Shown here one piece after another: positions 1 through 8,115 of a stretch of 64,000 nucleotides of DNA. This DNA comes from Ilumatobacteraceae bacterium (GTDB lineage Bacteria > Actinomycetota > Acidimicrobiia > Acidimicrobiales > Ilumatobacteraceae). The position numbers were made by a program, and so were the translations under genes. The first letter of the stretch is position 1. Each line of letters begins with the position of its first letter. Below the pieces are notes generated by a model that saw only the letters and a program-made list of their open reading frames with translations, was not told where the DNA came from and ran no database searches. Where the stretch lies: positions 1-64,000 of the forward strand of contig JAKMEY010000039.1 in assembly GCA_022425725.1 (NCBI GenBank), in the 5' to 3' direction.

Positions 1-66
1 CGGCGTAAGTTCAGCATCGTCAGGGAGAATTGAGTCTGAGAGGAAGGGGTCAACACCGGTACTCAT
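1..66 (-). CDS. N-terminal fragment of an unidentified protein, cut by the left edge
   Basis: An ATG at 64-66 on the minus strand opens a frame that stays open to position 1, giving 22 residues that begin MSTGVDPFLSDS. An AAAGG-like stretch lies just upstream. The ATG overlaps the stop of a 25-codon frame behind psuG (ATGA), so the gene would be the next member of the psuG operon. The fragment is too short to assign. A PfkB-type pseudouridine kinase is a common psuG neighbour, but nothing in these residues shows that. Confidence 0.4.
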   Translation of the reverse strand, partial: MSTGVDPFLSDSILPDDAELTP

Positions 67-140
67 ACGCCTTTGATGATCGCAGACTCCGCCTCGTCGT
101 AGCGAATGAGAGCACTCACGTCAACAGCGAAGATGTTCAC
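63..140 (-). CDS. possible 25-residue ORF bridging psuG and the next gene
   Basis: A GTG at 138-140 overlaps the psuG stop (GTGA). The frame runs 25 codons and stops with a TGA that overlaps the ATG of the next gene (ATGA). Third codon positions are mostly G or C, as in real genes here. The peptide begins VNIFAVDVSALIRYDE and shows no motif. It could be a true small gene, a coupling ORF that passes ribosomes from psuG to the next gene, or an accident in a 70-base gap. Confidence 0.28.
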   Translation of the reverse strand: MNIFAVDVSALIRYDEAESAIIKGV

Positions 141-1063
141 CCGAGTTGAGCGATAGCCACCGCGACCTGCGCAGCAACCTCGGCGTTGTGCTCAGCAAGC
201 GCAAGATTGGCCGGAAGGCTGTCACCGTCGGTTGCCACCGCGATTCGCTCGAGCACAAATGGGGTGATCGCAGCACCCCGAATCCCTTGCGCCTCACATT
301 CCTCTAACGCTGAGGCGAGCGCAGCATCAAGCCGGCCAGCATCAAGCGAATCGGCTTCAGGTATCGGTACTGCGAGCAGCACCCCTTGGTCGGGCCTGGT
401 TCGGTTGTGAAATATTGCGGCCACAGCCTCAGCGGTCTCCACCCGGTGCGGAACGTTGAGACCGGACGTTCGTGTGTAAAAGGCAGGGAATTCATCGGTC
501 TGCCAACCCAAGACAGGCGCTCCCGAAGTTTCTAGATACTCAAGTGTTCGGGCGAGATCGAGAAACGCTTTCGCTCCTGCTGACACTGTCACCACGGCGC
601 GACGGGCAATGGCATCGAGGTCTGCGCTGATATCCCCGGTGAGTTCAGACCCTCGGTGCACTCCACCAATTCCTCCGGTGGCAAACACGCAAATTCCTGC
701 GCGGTCGGCGAGCGTGAGTGCCGCCGATACGGTCGTCGCTCCGTACTTCCACCCTTCAGCGATAGCAACCGGAATATCTCTCTCTGCCATTTTCTGTGCC
801 GGTCCGCAGACCCTCTCGCGATCGGTCTGTGAAATCCCGACGTGAGCGACACCGTTGAATACTGCGGTCACTGCAGGAACTGCCCCGACTGCTCGAACCG
901 CTTGTTCGCACCGACTCAACGCTTCTTCGTTGGCAGGGGAAGGTAAGCCCAGGTGAGAAAAGATTGTTGACTCCATCGCAACCACTGCTCGGCTTTCCGC
1001 GAGAGCGGTTGCAACTTCATCGCTCACACGAACATCGAACATGTTGGTTACCTGATGATTCAC
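137..1063 (-). CDS. psuG: pseudouridine-5'-phosphate glycosidase PsuG
   Basis: PsuG cleaves the C-C glycosidic bond of pseudouridine 5'-phosphate to give uracil and ribose 5-phosphate, a cytosolic step in recycling modified RNA. The 308 residues match the family length (E. coli YeiN, about 312). Family blocks are visible: VAMESTI with Glu31, AEGWKYGATTVS with Lys106, FATGGIGGVHRG, and VVTVSAGAKAFLD, where Lys165 corresponds to the Schiff-base lysine. The start is a GTG overlapping the stop of the upstream methyltransferase (GTGA), so the two are translationally coupled. An internal ATG at codon 8 (position 1042) is an alternative start. No PfkB-type pseudouridine kinase is visible inside the window; it may lie beyond the left edge. 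Confidence 0.95.
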   Translation of the reverse strand: MNHQVTNMFDVRVSDEVATALAESRAVVAMESTIFSHLGLPSPANEEALSRCEQAVRAVGAVPAVTAVFNGVAHVGISQTDRERVCGPAQKMAERDIPVAIAEGWKYGATTVSAALTLADRAGICVFATGGIGGVHRGSELTGDISADLDAIARRAVVTVSAGAKAFLDLARTLEYLETSGAPVLGWQTDEFPAFYTRTSGLNVPHRVETAEAVAAIFHNRTRPDQGVLLAVPIPEADSLDAGRLDAALASALEECEAQGIRGAAITPFVLERIAVATDGDSLPANLALAEHNAEVAAQVAVAIAQLG

Positions 1064-2280
1064 GATGCCAGTGTGCCAGCGCGAACAAACCTCGAGACAA
1101 CTTCGACATGATGAGTACCGGGGAAAAGATCGAGCGCCTCACAACGCTCCAATCCGAAACCTTCTTTTTCCAGCAATGCAGCATCTCGAGCGAATGAAAC
1201 CGGATCACAACTCACTAATACCAACACTTCCGGTTGAGCTCTCACGACAGCCGAGACCCCCGGTCGTCCCAGACCCGTGCGGGCCGGATCAGCAATCACC
1301 ACCTCGGGCCTGAGGTCGCCGCGTGTCGGGCGCCACCGCCCGAACTCGCTCCGCACAAATTCGGAGCGGCCTTCGCGTCCATCCAAATTGATACGTGCAT
1401 CGGCGAGCGCAGCACGCGAAGTTTCAACGACCCACACATCGGCTTCAGACGGCACCACCGTCGCCGCAAACAGGCCAATACCCCCGTATGCGTCGACAAC
1501 CGCTCTCGCTGAAGCGAGTTCTGGGGCATGGCGAGACACAGCATCCACAAGGAGGTCAGCGGCTTGTGGGCCACTTTGAAAGAACGATGCAGCGCTCACC
1601 ACTAGATCAACCCCGGCAACCTGCTCGATCAGTGAAGCGTCCGGACCAATATGAACACTTCCGGGGAGCCCATCGACGTTGCCAAGTCGATCATCCCACC
1701 GTGCTGTGACCTCTCCGGTCGCAACCGACGCCCGAAGAGTGACTTCAAGACCGGGGTCGACCGTGATCGATTCGAGCATTTCTGCAAGCACAGGAACCGC
1801 AATCTCGCAGCGACCCGCCGGAACGCTCGTATCTTCGGCAGCCCTTCGAAACCCCGCCCGGTGATCTGCGGTTCCAATGACCCGAACACCGGAGCGGTAG
1901 CCGTTGCGAGTAACCGACGCGCCGATCTCTGGTTCGTGGTCCATTTTCGCCGTGCGACGAAGCGCCTCGACAACGATGCCTGCTTTAAGTTCAAGCTGGT
2001 GCTGGGGAAGAATTTCTGCCCAATCACAACCCCCACAACCAGCACCTCGAGCGGGACATGTTGGTGTGCCCCGTTGCGGTGATGCGGCCTCGACGCTCGT
2101 GATAACGGCTCGCGCCCAGTCACGCCGTTCATCCACCACCTCGATCGTTGCGAGATCACCTGGAATGCCTCCTCTCACAAACACGACGCGTCCATCTGAA
2201 AGTCGACCGAGGCCCTCACCACCTGCAACGACGCGCTCGATCGGAACCCCGGAATATAGGTGCGGCGAGTCATCGGGCAT
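1060..2280 (-). CDS. TrmA/RlmD-family RNA (uracil-5-)methyltransferase
   Basis: A SAM-dependent methyltransferase that makes 5-methyluridine in rRNA or tRNA. A TRAM domain occupies about residues 10-65. The [4Fe-4S] ligands of RumA-type enzymes are visible as Cys75, Cys82, Cys85 (CPARGAGCGGCDW) and Cys158. The Rossmann methyltransferase domain fills the C-terminal half and carries ADPARTGLG and the catalytic SCDP, with Cys358 as nucleophile. Length (406 aa) fits the family. An ATG at 2280 is used; a GTG two codons earlier (2286) is possible. The gene is divergent from rpe, with under 50 bases between starts, and its stop overlaps psuG. The target base (23S or tRNA) cannot be decided from sequence alone. 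Confidence 0.9.
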   Translation of the reverse strand: MPDDSPHLYSGVPIERVVAGGEGLGRLSDGRVVFVRGGIPGDLATIEVVDERRDWARAVITSVEAASPQRGTPTCPARGAGCGGCDWAEILPQHQLELKAGIVVEALRRTAKMDHEPEIGASVTRNGYRSGVRVIGTADHRAGFRRAAEDTSVPAGRCEIAVPVLAEMLESITVDPGLEVTLRASVATGEVTARWDDRLGNVDGLPGSVHIGPDASLIEQVAGVDLVVSAASFFQSGPQAADLLVDAVSRHAPELASARAVVDAYGGIGLFAATVVPSEADVWVVETSRAALADARINLDGREGRSEFVRSEFGRWRPTRGDLRPEVVIADPARTGLGRPGVSAVVRAQPEVLVLVSCDPVSFARDAALLEKEGFGLERCEALDLFPGTHHVEVVSRFVRAGTLAS

Positions 2281-2325
2281 CCCCACAACGTAGGTGAGCG
2301 CGATCTCCCAACTAGGGTTCAGTGC

Positions 2326-3009
2326 GTGCCACGCCCGATACTCATCTCACCGTCAGTTCTCCCGGCAGATTTTTCGCGGCTCGGTGAAGAAGTTGCGTCA
2401 CTTGAGCAGGCTGGCGTTGATCTCATTCAGTGGGACGTCATGGACGGACAATTTGTGCCGAATCTCACCTTTGGACCAGATGTCATCGCATCGGCACGGG
2501 CCCATACTTCGGTGCCGTTCGAAGCCCATCTGATGGTGTTGAACCCAGACGAACTTGCGAGCCGGTATGTCGAGGCGGGCTGTTCACGACTCATTGTTCA
2601 TGCGGAGGCGTGTACTCACCTCCACCGCACCCTCGCCCACATCAACGACCTTGGGGCTACCGCAGCCGTTGCGCTCAACCCAGCAACACCAGCCGCCGCA
2701 GTAGAGCACGTGCTTGACCTCGTTGATCTCGTGTTGGTGATGACGGTAAACCCAGGATTCGGTGGCCAAAAGTACATTGCGACCATGGAGCCAAAAATTC
2801 GCAAAGTCAGACAGATGATTGAAGATTCTGGCCGTGCAGACGAGATTCACCTCGAAGTGGATGGGGGCATCGGCCCCACGACAATTACTGGTGCTGCAGC
2901 AGCGGGAGCAAACGTTCTCATCGCTGGAACCGCTCTCTACCGGCATCCAGATGGGCTGACCGCTGCGGTCTCAGAGTTGCGCGCGCTTGCAAACGCAGCA
3001 GTGAGTTAG
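2326..3009 (+). CDS. rpe: ribulose-phosphate 3-epimerase
   Basis: Rpe interconverts ribulose 5-phosphate and xylulose 5-phosphate in the pentose phosphate pathway. The TIM-barrel hallmarks are in order: ISPSVLPADFSRL at the N-terminus, WDVMDGQFVPNLTFG, FEAHLMV, VMTVNPGFGGQKY and LEVDGGIG, which supply the metal-binding His and Asp residues and the phosphate-binding loop. GTG at 2326 was chosen because the family begins just before ISPSVL and an AGGG lies 8 bases upstream. This gives 227 residues, the usual length. The open frame extends back to 2260 but that would run over the divergent methyltransferase start. Confidence 0.94.
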   Translation: MPRPILISPSVLPADFSRLGEEVASLEQAGVDLIQWDVMDGQFVPNLTFGPDVIASARAHTSVPFEAHLMVLNPDELASRYVEAGCSRLIVHAEACTHLHRTLAHINDLGATAAVALNPATPAAAVEHVLDLVDLVLVMTVNPGFGGQKYIATMEPKIRKVRQMIEDSGRADEIHLEVDGGIGPTTITGAAAAGANVLIAGTALYRHPDGLTAAVSELRALANAAVS

Positions 3010-3027
3010 CACGCTGACACACTCCGG

Positions 3028-3741
3028 TCACTCAGGTCGACGACGCCCTGTGCGACGCAACTCCCTCAAACTTGCAAACAGGCTTTGTGACGAGAGCCGC
3101 AACATCGCCAGCAAGAAGATCACCCCCATCACAATCGTGAACGGAACCAATAGCGCAGCCGCAATATTTGATCGCTCAGACAACATCGGATCGATGATCG
3201 AAAAGTCGACCGACGTTCCATCAACATTCAACGTCATGATCGGGTCTTCAGGCTCCGGGCAGACAACATCGTTTTCTGAAACTCCGACGATCTCATCGCC
3301 TGCGAAATCGACTGGGGACTCCGTCAACTTCGATGACAAGATCCCAAGATCGGGATGCTGATAGGCACCAACCAGATAGGTCTCGCCCTCGTTCACGTAT
3401 TGTGCGTCGTACCCAAATCGAATATCGATGGTCCCAACCTCGGTCACCGACGAGGCATCACCTGATCGAATCGTGATGTCGGCGAAACGAACGGTTTTTG
3501 CATCTCGAGCAGCGACTGTTCCGACGAACACCACATCTGCGAGTTGCCACGGCTCGCACCCGACAGGCACCTCAACTAACGGAAGCGAGGTCACCGTCTC
3601 GGTGTCACTCACGACGACGGCTCCATCATCAGACTCGGTATCAATTTCTTGAGCAACGGCAGTCGGCGAATGCACCGCAACGAACACACTTGTTGCGAGC
3701 AGTACGCATCTCAATGAGAGTCGTCGGTCTCGCTTGAACAC
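3028..3741 (-). CDS. predicted secreted protein with C-terminal membrane anchor
   Basis: No family recognised. The first 30 residues form a signal peptide: basic MFKRDRRLSLR, then a hydrophobic core, ending in an AVAQ cleavage-like site. The middle is acidic and beta-rich, with two cysteines (VPVGCEPW and VVCPEPEDP) that could pair outside the cell. Residues near 193-215 (ALLVPFTIVMGVIFLLAML) form one membrane helix, followed by a basic tail, so the protein should be a type I membrane protein with an outside domain of about 160 residues. The start is GTG with a weak ribosome site. It ends 18 bases from rpe, tail to tail. Confidence 0.75.
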   Translation of the reverse strand: MFKRDRRLSLRCVLLATSVFVAVHSPTAVAQEIDTESDDGAVVVSDTETVTSLPLVEVPVGCEPWQLADVVFVGTVAARDAKTVRFADITIRSGDASSVTEVGTIDIRFGYDAQYVNEGETYLVGAYQHPDLGILSSKLTESPVDFAGDEIVGVSENDVVCPEPEDPIMTLNVDGTSVDFSIIDPMLSERSNIAAALLVPFTIVMGVIFLLAMLRLSSQSLFASLRELRRTGRRRPE

Positions 3742-3796
3742 AAGCCCACGGTAATAGCCGGTGCATCATCAACACGTTCACCGCCATACTGAACAC

Positions 3797-3907
3797 ATGG
3801 GCTTTAACCCGTACCGAAAGTTCTCTGCACGCCCCAGCGACTACCTCTTCGTTGCGAGCGGGCTGCTCATCGCCGGAGCTTTGCTCGTCTGGGGCATTTT
3901 TGGCTAA
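3797..3907 (+). CDS. 36-residue single-span membrane protein
   Basis: ATG at 3797 to TAA at 3907. The protein starts MGFNPYRKFSARPSDY, a basic amphipathic segment, followed by one hydrophobic helix (LFVASGLLIAGALLVWGIFG) that runs to the C-terminus. This layout recalls tiny membrane proteins I have seen in other actinobacteria (memory, not a search). It sits between two minus-strand genes, 7 bases from the end of yraN. It is too short for ordinary gene callers. Function unknown. Confidence 0.65.
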   Translation: MGFNPYRKFSARPSDYLFVASGLLIAGALLVWGIFG

Positions 3908-3914
3908 TCACCTG

Positions 3915-4268
3915 TCAGAACGCTGACTCAAGAATGTTGATCTCTCCACCGGTGACCGCTGCAACGTCAAACCTCACCGCAACGTCATCACGTTGAGACC
4001 ACTCGGGGTGCTCTGCGAGCCAGATCGCCGTCGCTGCTCGTATCCGTGACTGTTTCGTTTCGTTGACCGCAGCCGCCGGTCCACCAAAGTGCGCGGAGCG
4101 TCTCCACTTCACCTCGGCTATCACAAGGGTCGAGTCTCTCGCAACAACGAGATCGAGTTCTCCGGCCCGACAACGCCAGTTGCGATCGAGTACGACAAAA
4201 CCACATCGTTGATAGTTCAGCGCAACGCGCCGCTCAGCAAGTACGCCTCGTCGATACGAATCCGCCAC
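3915..4268 (-). CDS. YraN / UPF0102 family nuclease-fold protein
   Basis: A small restriction-endonuclease-like protein of the UPF0102 (YraN) family. The PD-(D/E)xK core is visible: AGELDLVV gives the Glu/Asp pair and VIAEVKWR the ExK motif, followed by the conserved Lys/Gln helix ETKQSRI. Length 117 aa is normal. The start is GTG at 4268 with AAGG about 10 bases upstream. In mycobacteria lepB and rnhB lie between rplS and yraN; here yraN follows rplS directly by 72 bases. The biological role of the family is not settled; links to DNA processing have been proposed. Confidence 0.88.
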   Translation of the reverse strand: MADSYRRGVLAERRVALNYQRCGFVVLDRNWRCRAGELDLVVARDSTLVIAEVKWRRSAHFGGPAAAVNETKQSRIRAATAIWLAEHPEWSQRDDVAVRFDVAAVTGGEINILESAF

Positions 4269-4340
4269 ATGACACCGCCTTGTCCATTAACAGGACCGCA
4301 ACGGTCAATTGGCGCCGTTCTCAGCGCAAGAGCGGAGAAC

Positions 4341-4688
4341 TCAGAATTGGCGCTTTTCGCGAACGCGAGCTGCCTTACCAACGCGATCGCGGAGGTAGTA
4401 CAACTTCGCACGGCGAACGTCACCGCGCTTCACGACCTCAACCTTGGCAACAGTCGGTGTGTGCATTGGGAATGTTCGCTCGACACCGACGCCGTAGCTC
4501 AACTTGCGGACGGTGTAGGTCTCTTGAAGGCCACCGCCACGGATCGAGATGACGTTGCCTTGGAAAATCTGGACACGCTCTTTGCCACCCTCAACAACGC
4601 GAACATGCACCTTGAGCTCGTCTCCTGGTCCAAATTCCGGGATATCCGTGCGCAACGAGTCCTGATCGATGAAATCGGTGGTCTTCAT
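4341..4688 (-). CDS. rplS: 50S ribosomal protein L19 (bL19)
   Basis: bL19 sits at the 30S-50S interface. The conserved stretches [31 protein letters not shown] and the basic end ([20 protein letters not shown]) are all present in 115 residues. ATG at 4688 is chosen because an AGGAAG lies 7 bases upstream and the protein then begins MKTTDFIDQ as in relatives. The open frame runs 32 codons further upstream, but that part is untranslated leader. It follows trmD by 31 bases in the usual rpsP-rimM-trmD-rplS order. Confidence 0.97.
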   Translation of the reverse strand: MKTTDFIDQDSLRTDIPEFGPGDELKVHVRVVEGGKERVQIFQGNVISIRGGGLQETYTVRKLSYGVGVERTFPMHTPTVAKVEVVKRGDVRRAKLYYLRDRVGKAARVREKRQF

Positions 4689-4719
4689 GAGTCTTCCTGA
4701 TCTTTCGGGGTGACCCAGC

Positions 4720-5472
4720 TCAATCTGGGTCGACCGGTAAAGGATACGGGATGGGTGGGAACTCTTCCAACAACCGGGCGTCATCTACGGAAAGACCACC
4801 TAGTGCCTCGATGAGGTCTGGCCGATGCTGAATCGTTCGATGCAAGGCCTGGGCCCGCCGCCACCGTTCAATCAGCGCATGATTTCCGCTTCTCAGCACC
4901 TCGGGAACTTCCCATCCACGAAAGTCTGCTGGCCGAGTGAACTGCGGTTCCTCGAGAAGCTTTCCCTCACCAAAACTTTCCGTCAACGGCCCAACCTCAT
5001 TGCCCATCACACCCGGCAGCAATCTGGTCACCGCCTCAATCACGAGGCACGCCGCAACTTCACCTCCGGCAAGCACCACATCGCCCACGCTGATTTCACC
5101 ATCAACGAGGTGCTCTCGAACTCGATGGTCAACACCCTCATAACGGCCGCACAGCAGACTGAACCCCTCAAGTTCGCTGAGTTCAGAGGCGTATTGCTGG
5201 TCAAATGTGCGACCACCTGGAGATAACAGCAGTAAGGGCTGTGGCGGGTCAGCCTCCTCGACCGCAGCAAAAATTGGCTCGGGCCGCATCAACATCCCGG
5301 CACCCCCACCAAACGGAGCATCGTCGACGGTCCGGTGACTATCGGTCGCGTGATCTCGAGGATCATGGCACCGCACTTCGACGACACCTGATTCTCGTGC
5401 CTTACCCAGCAAACTCTGTCTGGTAAACCCGTCAACCATCGACGGAAACAGCGTGAAGACATCGATTCTCAC
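4720..5472 (-). CDS. trmD: tRNA (guanine-N1-)-methyltransferase TrmD
   Basis: TrmD methylates N1 of G37 in tRNAs and prevents frameshifting. The SPOUT trefoil-knot motifs are clear: RIDVFTLFP at the start, [35 protein letters not shown] and [13 protein letters not shown], then the C-terminal helical domain with LLPGVMGNE. Length 250 aa is typical. The GTG start overlaps the rimM stop (GTGA). It is followed by rplS. Confidence 0.97.
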   Translation of the reverse strand: MRIDVFTLFPSMVDGFTRQSLLGKARESGVVEVRCHDPRDHATDSHRTVDDAPFGGGAGMLMRPEPIFAAVEEADPPQPLLLLSPGGRTFDQQYASELSELEGFSLLCGRYEGVDHRVREHLVDGEISVGDVVLAGGEVAACLVIEAVTRLLPGVMGNEVGPLTESFGEGKLLEEPQFTRPADFRGWEVPEVLRSGNHALIERWRRAQALHRTIQHRPDLIEALGGLSVDDARLLEEFPPIPYPLPVDPD

Positions 5473-5963
5473 GACGGTTTCCCATCATCTGACAAAAGTT
5501 CAAACAGCCCGTCGGGTGGGTTGATGACAATGGTCTCTGCGTTCGATTCCACAACAAACACCGAGGGAACAAGCGCCCCCGAGTCGAGCTCGAGAAGATC
5601 TGAGGCAGGGTTCGCAATGACGGCGACGCATCTCCCGCGCTCTCGACCACCAACTTCGACAACCAGCGCACCAATCATTTCGTGCACCCAGAGAGCATCG
5701 GGGTCGTCGAGAGGTTGAGCCCGTAGAACTCGACCTGTCATTCGCTCGGCATCTTTACGAGAATTAATTTCTGCAAAACGAACGATGAATCGATTACCTG
5801 ATCGACGCGAGGACACAACGGTGAGCCACTCCCCTTCGGTTTCAAGAGTCGATCCTTCAGCGACACGCTCAACTCGGTCGGAGGTCAATGACACGAAGAT
5901 CTCTCCACGGATTCCATGGGCTCGACCAAGACGGCCAATTTCTAAAAGGTTTGAGTCAGCCAT
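5469..5963 (-). CDS. rimM: 16S rRNA maturation factor RimM
   Basis: RimM helps 30S assembly by binding uS19 and the 16S head. The N-terminal RimM domain begins LEIGRLGRAHGIRGEIFV, the classic signature, and a PRC-barrel domain follows from about residue 90 (DALWVHEMIGALVVE through NPASDLLELDS and FVVES). Length 164 aa is normal. ATG at 5963. It lies between khpA and trmD and overlaps trmD by 4 bases. Confidence 0.95.
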   Translation of the reverse strand: MADSNLLEIGRLGRAHGIRGEIFVSLTSDRVERVAEGSTLETEGEWLTVVSSRRSGNRFIVRFAEINSRKDAERMTGRVLRAQPLDDPDALWVHEMIGALVVEVGGRERGRCVAVIANPASDLLELDSGALVPSVFVVESNAETIVINPPDGLFELLSDDGKPS

Positions 5964-5990
5964 CGTTGACTCCTGCCCGAGCGACGACGA

Positions 5991-6239
5991 TCAGTCGTCG
6001 AGGAATTCGATGTCGACTTCGACACCGTCTTTTGCGGCCGCTGCCCGGGTCACCGTGCGAATGCTTGCCGCAGTGCGACCCCGCCGGCCGATAACGCGTC
6101 CGAGGTCTCCATCACCAACTCGAACATCAAGGCGGGTGCGGTCGCCATCTTCGGTGACCTCAACGCTTACTGCGTCAGGTTGGTCAACGATTGAGCGCAC
6201 AACGTGCTCAAGAACTGCTGCGGCGGTTGGTGCTGACAT
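5991..6239 (-). CDS. khpA: KhpA-type KH-domain RNA-binding protein
   Basis: A single KH-domain protein (82 aa) of the YlqC/KhpA family. The GxxG loop is read as VIGRRGRTAASIRTV, followed by an amphipathic helix and a final strand VEVDIEFLDD. In other bacteria KhpA partners with KhpB/Jag and affects cell division and small-RNA biology. The position between rpsP and rimM is its standard location. ATG at 6239 starts 8 bases after the rpsP stop region, so the block is one operon. Confidence 0.9.
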   Translation of the reverse strand: MSAPTAAAVLEHVVRSIVDQPDAVSVEVTEDGDRTRLDVRVGDGDLGRVIGRRGRTAASIRTVTRAAAAKDGVEVDIEFLDD

Positions 6240-6247
6240 GGGTCAGC

Positions 6248-6517
6248 TCACCCAGCCTTTGACGACTTGAACTGTTCCATCGCTCCTGAAATTTCGAGAA
6301 GCTTTGAAACACGCTCGGTTGGCTGCGCGCCTTCGGAAAGCCACTTCACCGCCTTGTCGTTGTCGACCGTGAGCACTGAGGGGTCCTGACGAGGGTCATA
6401 ATGACCGAGGATCTCAATGAAGCGACCGTCGCGAGGCGAACGGGCATCAGCCGCAACAATGCGGTACTGAGGCTGCTTTTTCTTTCCGATGCGAGTGAGG
6501 CGCAACTTTACTGCCAT
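6248..6517 (-). CDS. rpsP: 30S ribosomal protein S16 (bS16)
   Basis: bS16 is an early 30S assembly protein. It begins MAVKLRLTRIGKKKQPQYRI and carries RSPRDGRFIEILGHYDP, both diagnostic. ATG at 6517 gives 89 residues and has AGGAG 11 bases upstream. An 18-codon upstream extension of the frame is not part of the protein. rpsP lies 101 bases downstream of ffh and heads the rpsP-khpA-rimM-trmD-rplS set. Confidence 0.97.
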   Translation of the reverse strand: MAVKLRLTRIGKKKQPQYRIVAADARSPRDGRFIEILGHYDPRQDPSVLTVDNDKAVKWLSEGAQPTERVSKLLEISGAMEQFKSSKAG

Positions 6518-6618
6518 ATCTAAACCGTCTCCTGAGGCAATGAGGAACCCTCGCAGACTATCGGTGCCCAACGCCGATACCCACCGTTCGCTCCAAACGA
6601 GTGCGACCGCTCCTCAGG

Positions 6619-8058
6619 TCAACGCTTTCCGAGATCTCCAAACGGATTGGAATCGGGAAATTGGCCGCCCCCGAGCATTGACTCCAGATCACCCATATCT
6701 GGCATGCCACCACCGGCAAATGGGTTTCCTTTCGCGCCTTTCGCCGCTCGCCGGGCTTTCCGACCGCCAGGCATACCTCCGCCACCCATTTTCTTCATCA
6801 TCTTTTGCATTTCGGAGAACTGCTTCACAAGTCGATTGACTTCAGCAACTGACGTACCTGACCCGGTCGCAATGCGAGCCCTGCGGCTGCCGTTGATGAT
6901 CTCTGGCCGTGCACGCTCTTCACGGGTCATCGAATAAATGATCGCTTCAACCGGCTTCAGATCATCGTCACCAATTTCGGCATTCTTTAACTCTTTGGGC
7001 ATTCCAGGCATCATCCCGAGCACACCGGAAAGTGGACCCATTTTCTTGAGGGCCTGCATCTGCTCTAAGAAGTCATCAAAGGTGAACTGGCCACCCATCA
7101 ACCGAGCAGCTGCCTCCTCGGCTTGTTCTTTCTCGAAGGCCTGTTCAGCCTGTTCGATGAGAGTGAGCATGTCACCCATGCCGAGAATTCGTCCCGCCAT
7201 TCGGTCGGGGTGGAATTGTTCAAATGCGTCGATGCGCTCACCGGTCGATGCAAATGCGATCGGCCGACCGATGACTTCCTTCACCGACAGTGCCGCTCCA
7301 CCACGAGCATCACCATCAAGCTTCGACATGATGACACCATCGATGGCCAAGGTCTCATGGAATGCCGATGCGGTCTGCACCGCGTCTTGACCGGTCATCG
7401 CGTCGATCACGAGGAAGGTGTAGTCGGGTGAGATTGCCTCAGAGATCTCTCGAACCTGCTGCATGAGTTCGGTGTCGATTGATAGGCGACCGGCGGTATC
7501 GACGATCAACACATCTCTGCCTAAACGGCGCGCTTCTTCAAGACCGTCTGCGGCAACCTGGACCGGATTCGTCGGCTGCGACCAGACCGGAACATCGATC
7601 TGCGCTCCGAGGGTGCGCAACTGCTCGACTGCAGCAGGACGTTGGAGGTCGGCACCGACGAGCAACGGCTGGTGACCCTGCGACTTAAACCACGACGCGA
7701 GTTTGGCTGAGTTCGTCGTCTTACCCGAGCCTTGCAGGCCGGCCATGAGTACCACCGTTGGCGGCTTTGCGGCATATCCGATGCGCAGGGCCTCGCCCCC
7801 AAGAATGCGGATGAGTTCATCGTGCACTGCCTTGATGACCTGCTGGCCAGGATCAAGCGCTTTCGACTTTGTTGCCCCGATCGCATGTTCACGAATGCGA
7901 TTCGTAACCGATCGAACCACCTGAACATTGACGTCAGCCTCGAGCAGAGCCGTACGAATTTCACGAATGACCTCATCGACGTCGGCTTCGGTTAGGCGAC
8001 CCTTGCCCCGAAGTCGTTTGGCAATTCCGTCTAAACGGCTGGAAAGCGAATCAAACAT
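6619..8058 (-). CDS. ffh: signal recognition particle GTPase Ffh (SRP54)
   Basis: Ffh binds 4.5S/SRP RNA and nascent signal sequences and docks with FtsY at the membrane. The N domain spans about residues 1-90. The GTPase has P-loop GLQGSGKTT (107-115), DTAGRL and SKLDGDARGG. The M domain from about residue 300 is rich in methionine and ends in a glycine/methionine tail. Length 479 aa is slightly long for the family because of that tail. ATG at 8058. In many actinobacteria ffh and ftsY lie close together; here a sulfatase/dehalogenase operon, a TetR gene and a lipoprotein gene separate them. Confidence 0.97.
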   Translation of the reverse strand: MFDSLSSRLDGIAKRLRGKGRLTEADVDEVIREIRTALLEADVNVQVVRSVTNRIREHAIGATKSKALDPGQQVIKAVHDELIRILGGEALRIGYAAKPPTVVLMAGLQGSGKTTNSAKLASWFKSQGHQPLLVGADLQRPAAVEQLRTLGAQIDVPVWSQPTNPVQVAADGLEEARRLGRDVLIVDTAGRLSIDTELMQQVREISEAISPDYTFLVIDAMTGQDAVQTASAFHETLAIDGVIMSKLDGDARGGAALSVKEVIGRPIAFASTGERIDAFEQFHPDRMAGRILGMGDMLTLIEQAEQAFEKEQAEEAAARLMGGQFTFDDFLEQMQALKKMGPLSGVLGMMPGMPKELKNAEIGDDDLKPVEAIIYSMTREERARPEIINGSRRARIATGSGTSVAEVNRLVKQFSEMQKMMKKMGGGGMPGGRKARRAAKGAKGNPFAGGGMPDMGDLESMLGGGQFPDSNPFGDLGKR

Positions 8059-8115
8059 CGACCATGAGACTACCTGCCGTGCATTTGAGCCGTTTGGCTG
8101 ATCTCGACCTCAGGG

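Noticed and set aside
4317-4340. A GTTCTC...GAGAAC repeat after rplS as a terminator.
   Set aside because: Arms are only 6 bases, the loop is 12 and no T-run follows.
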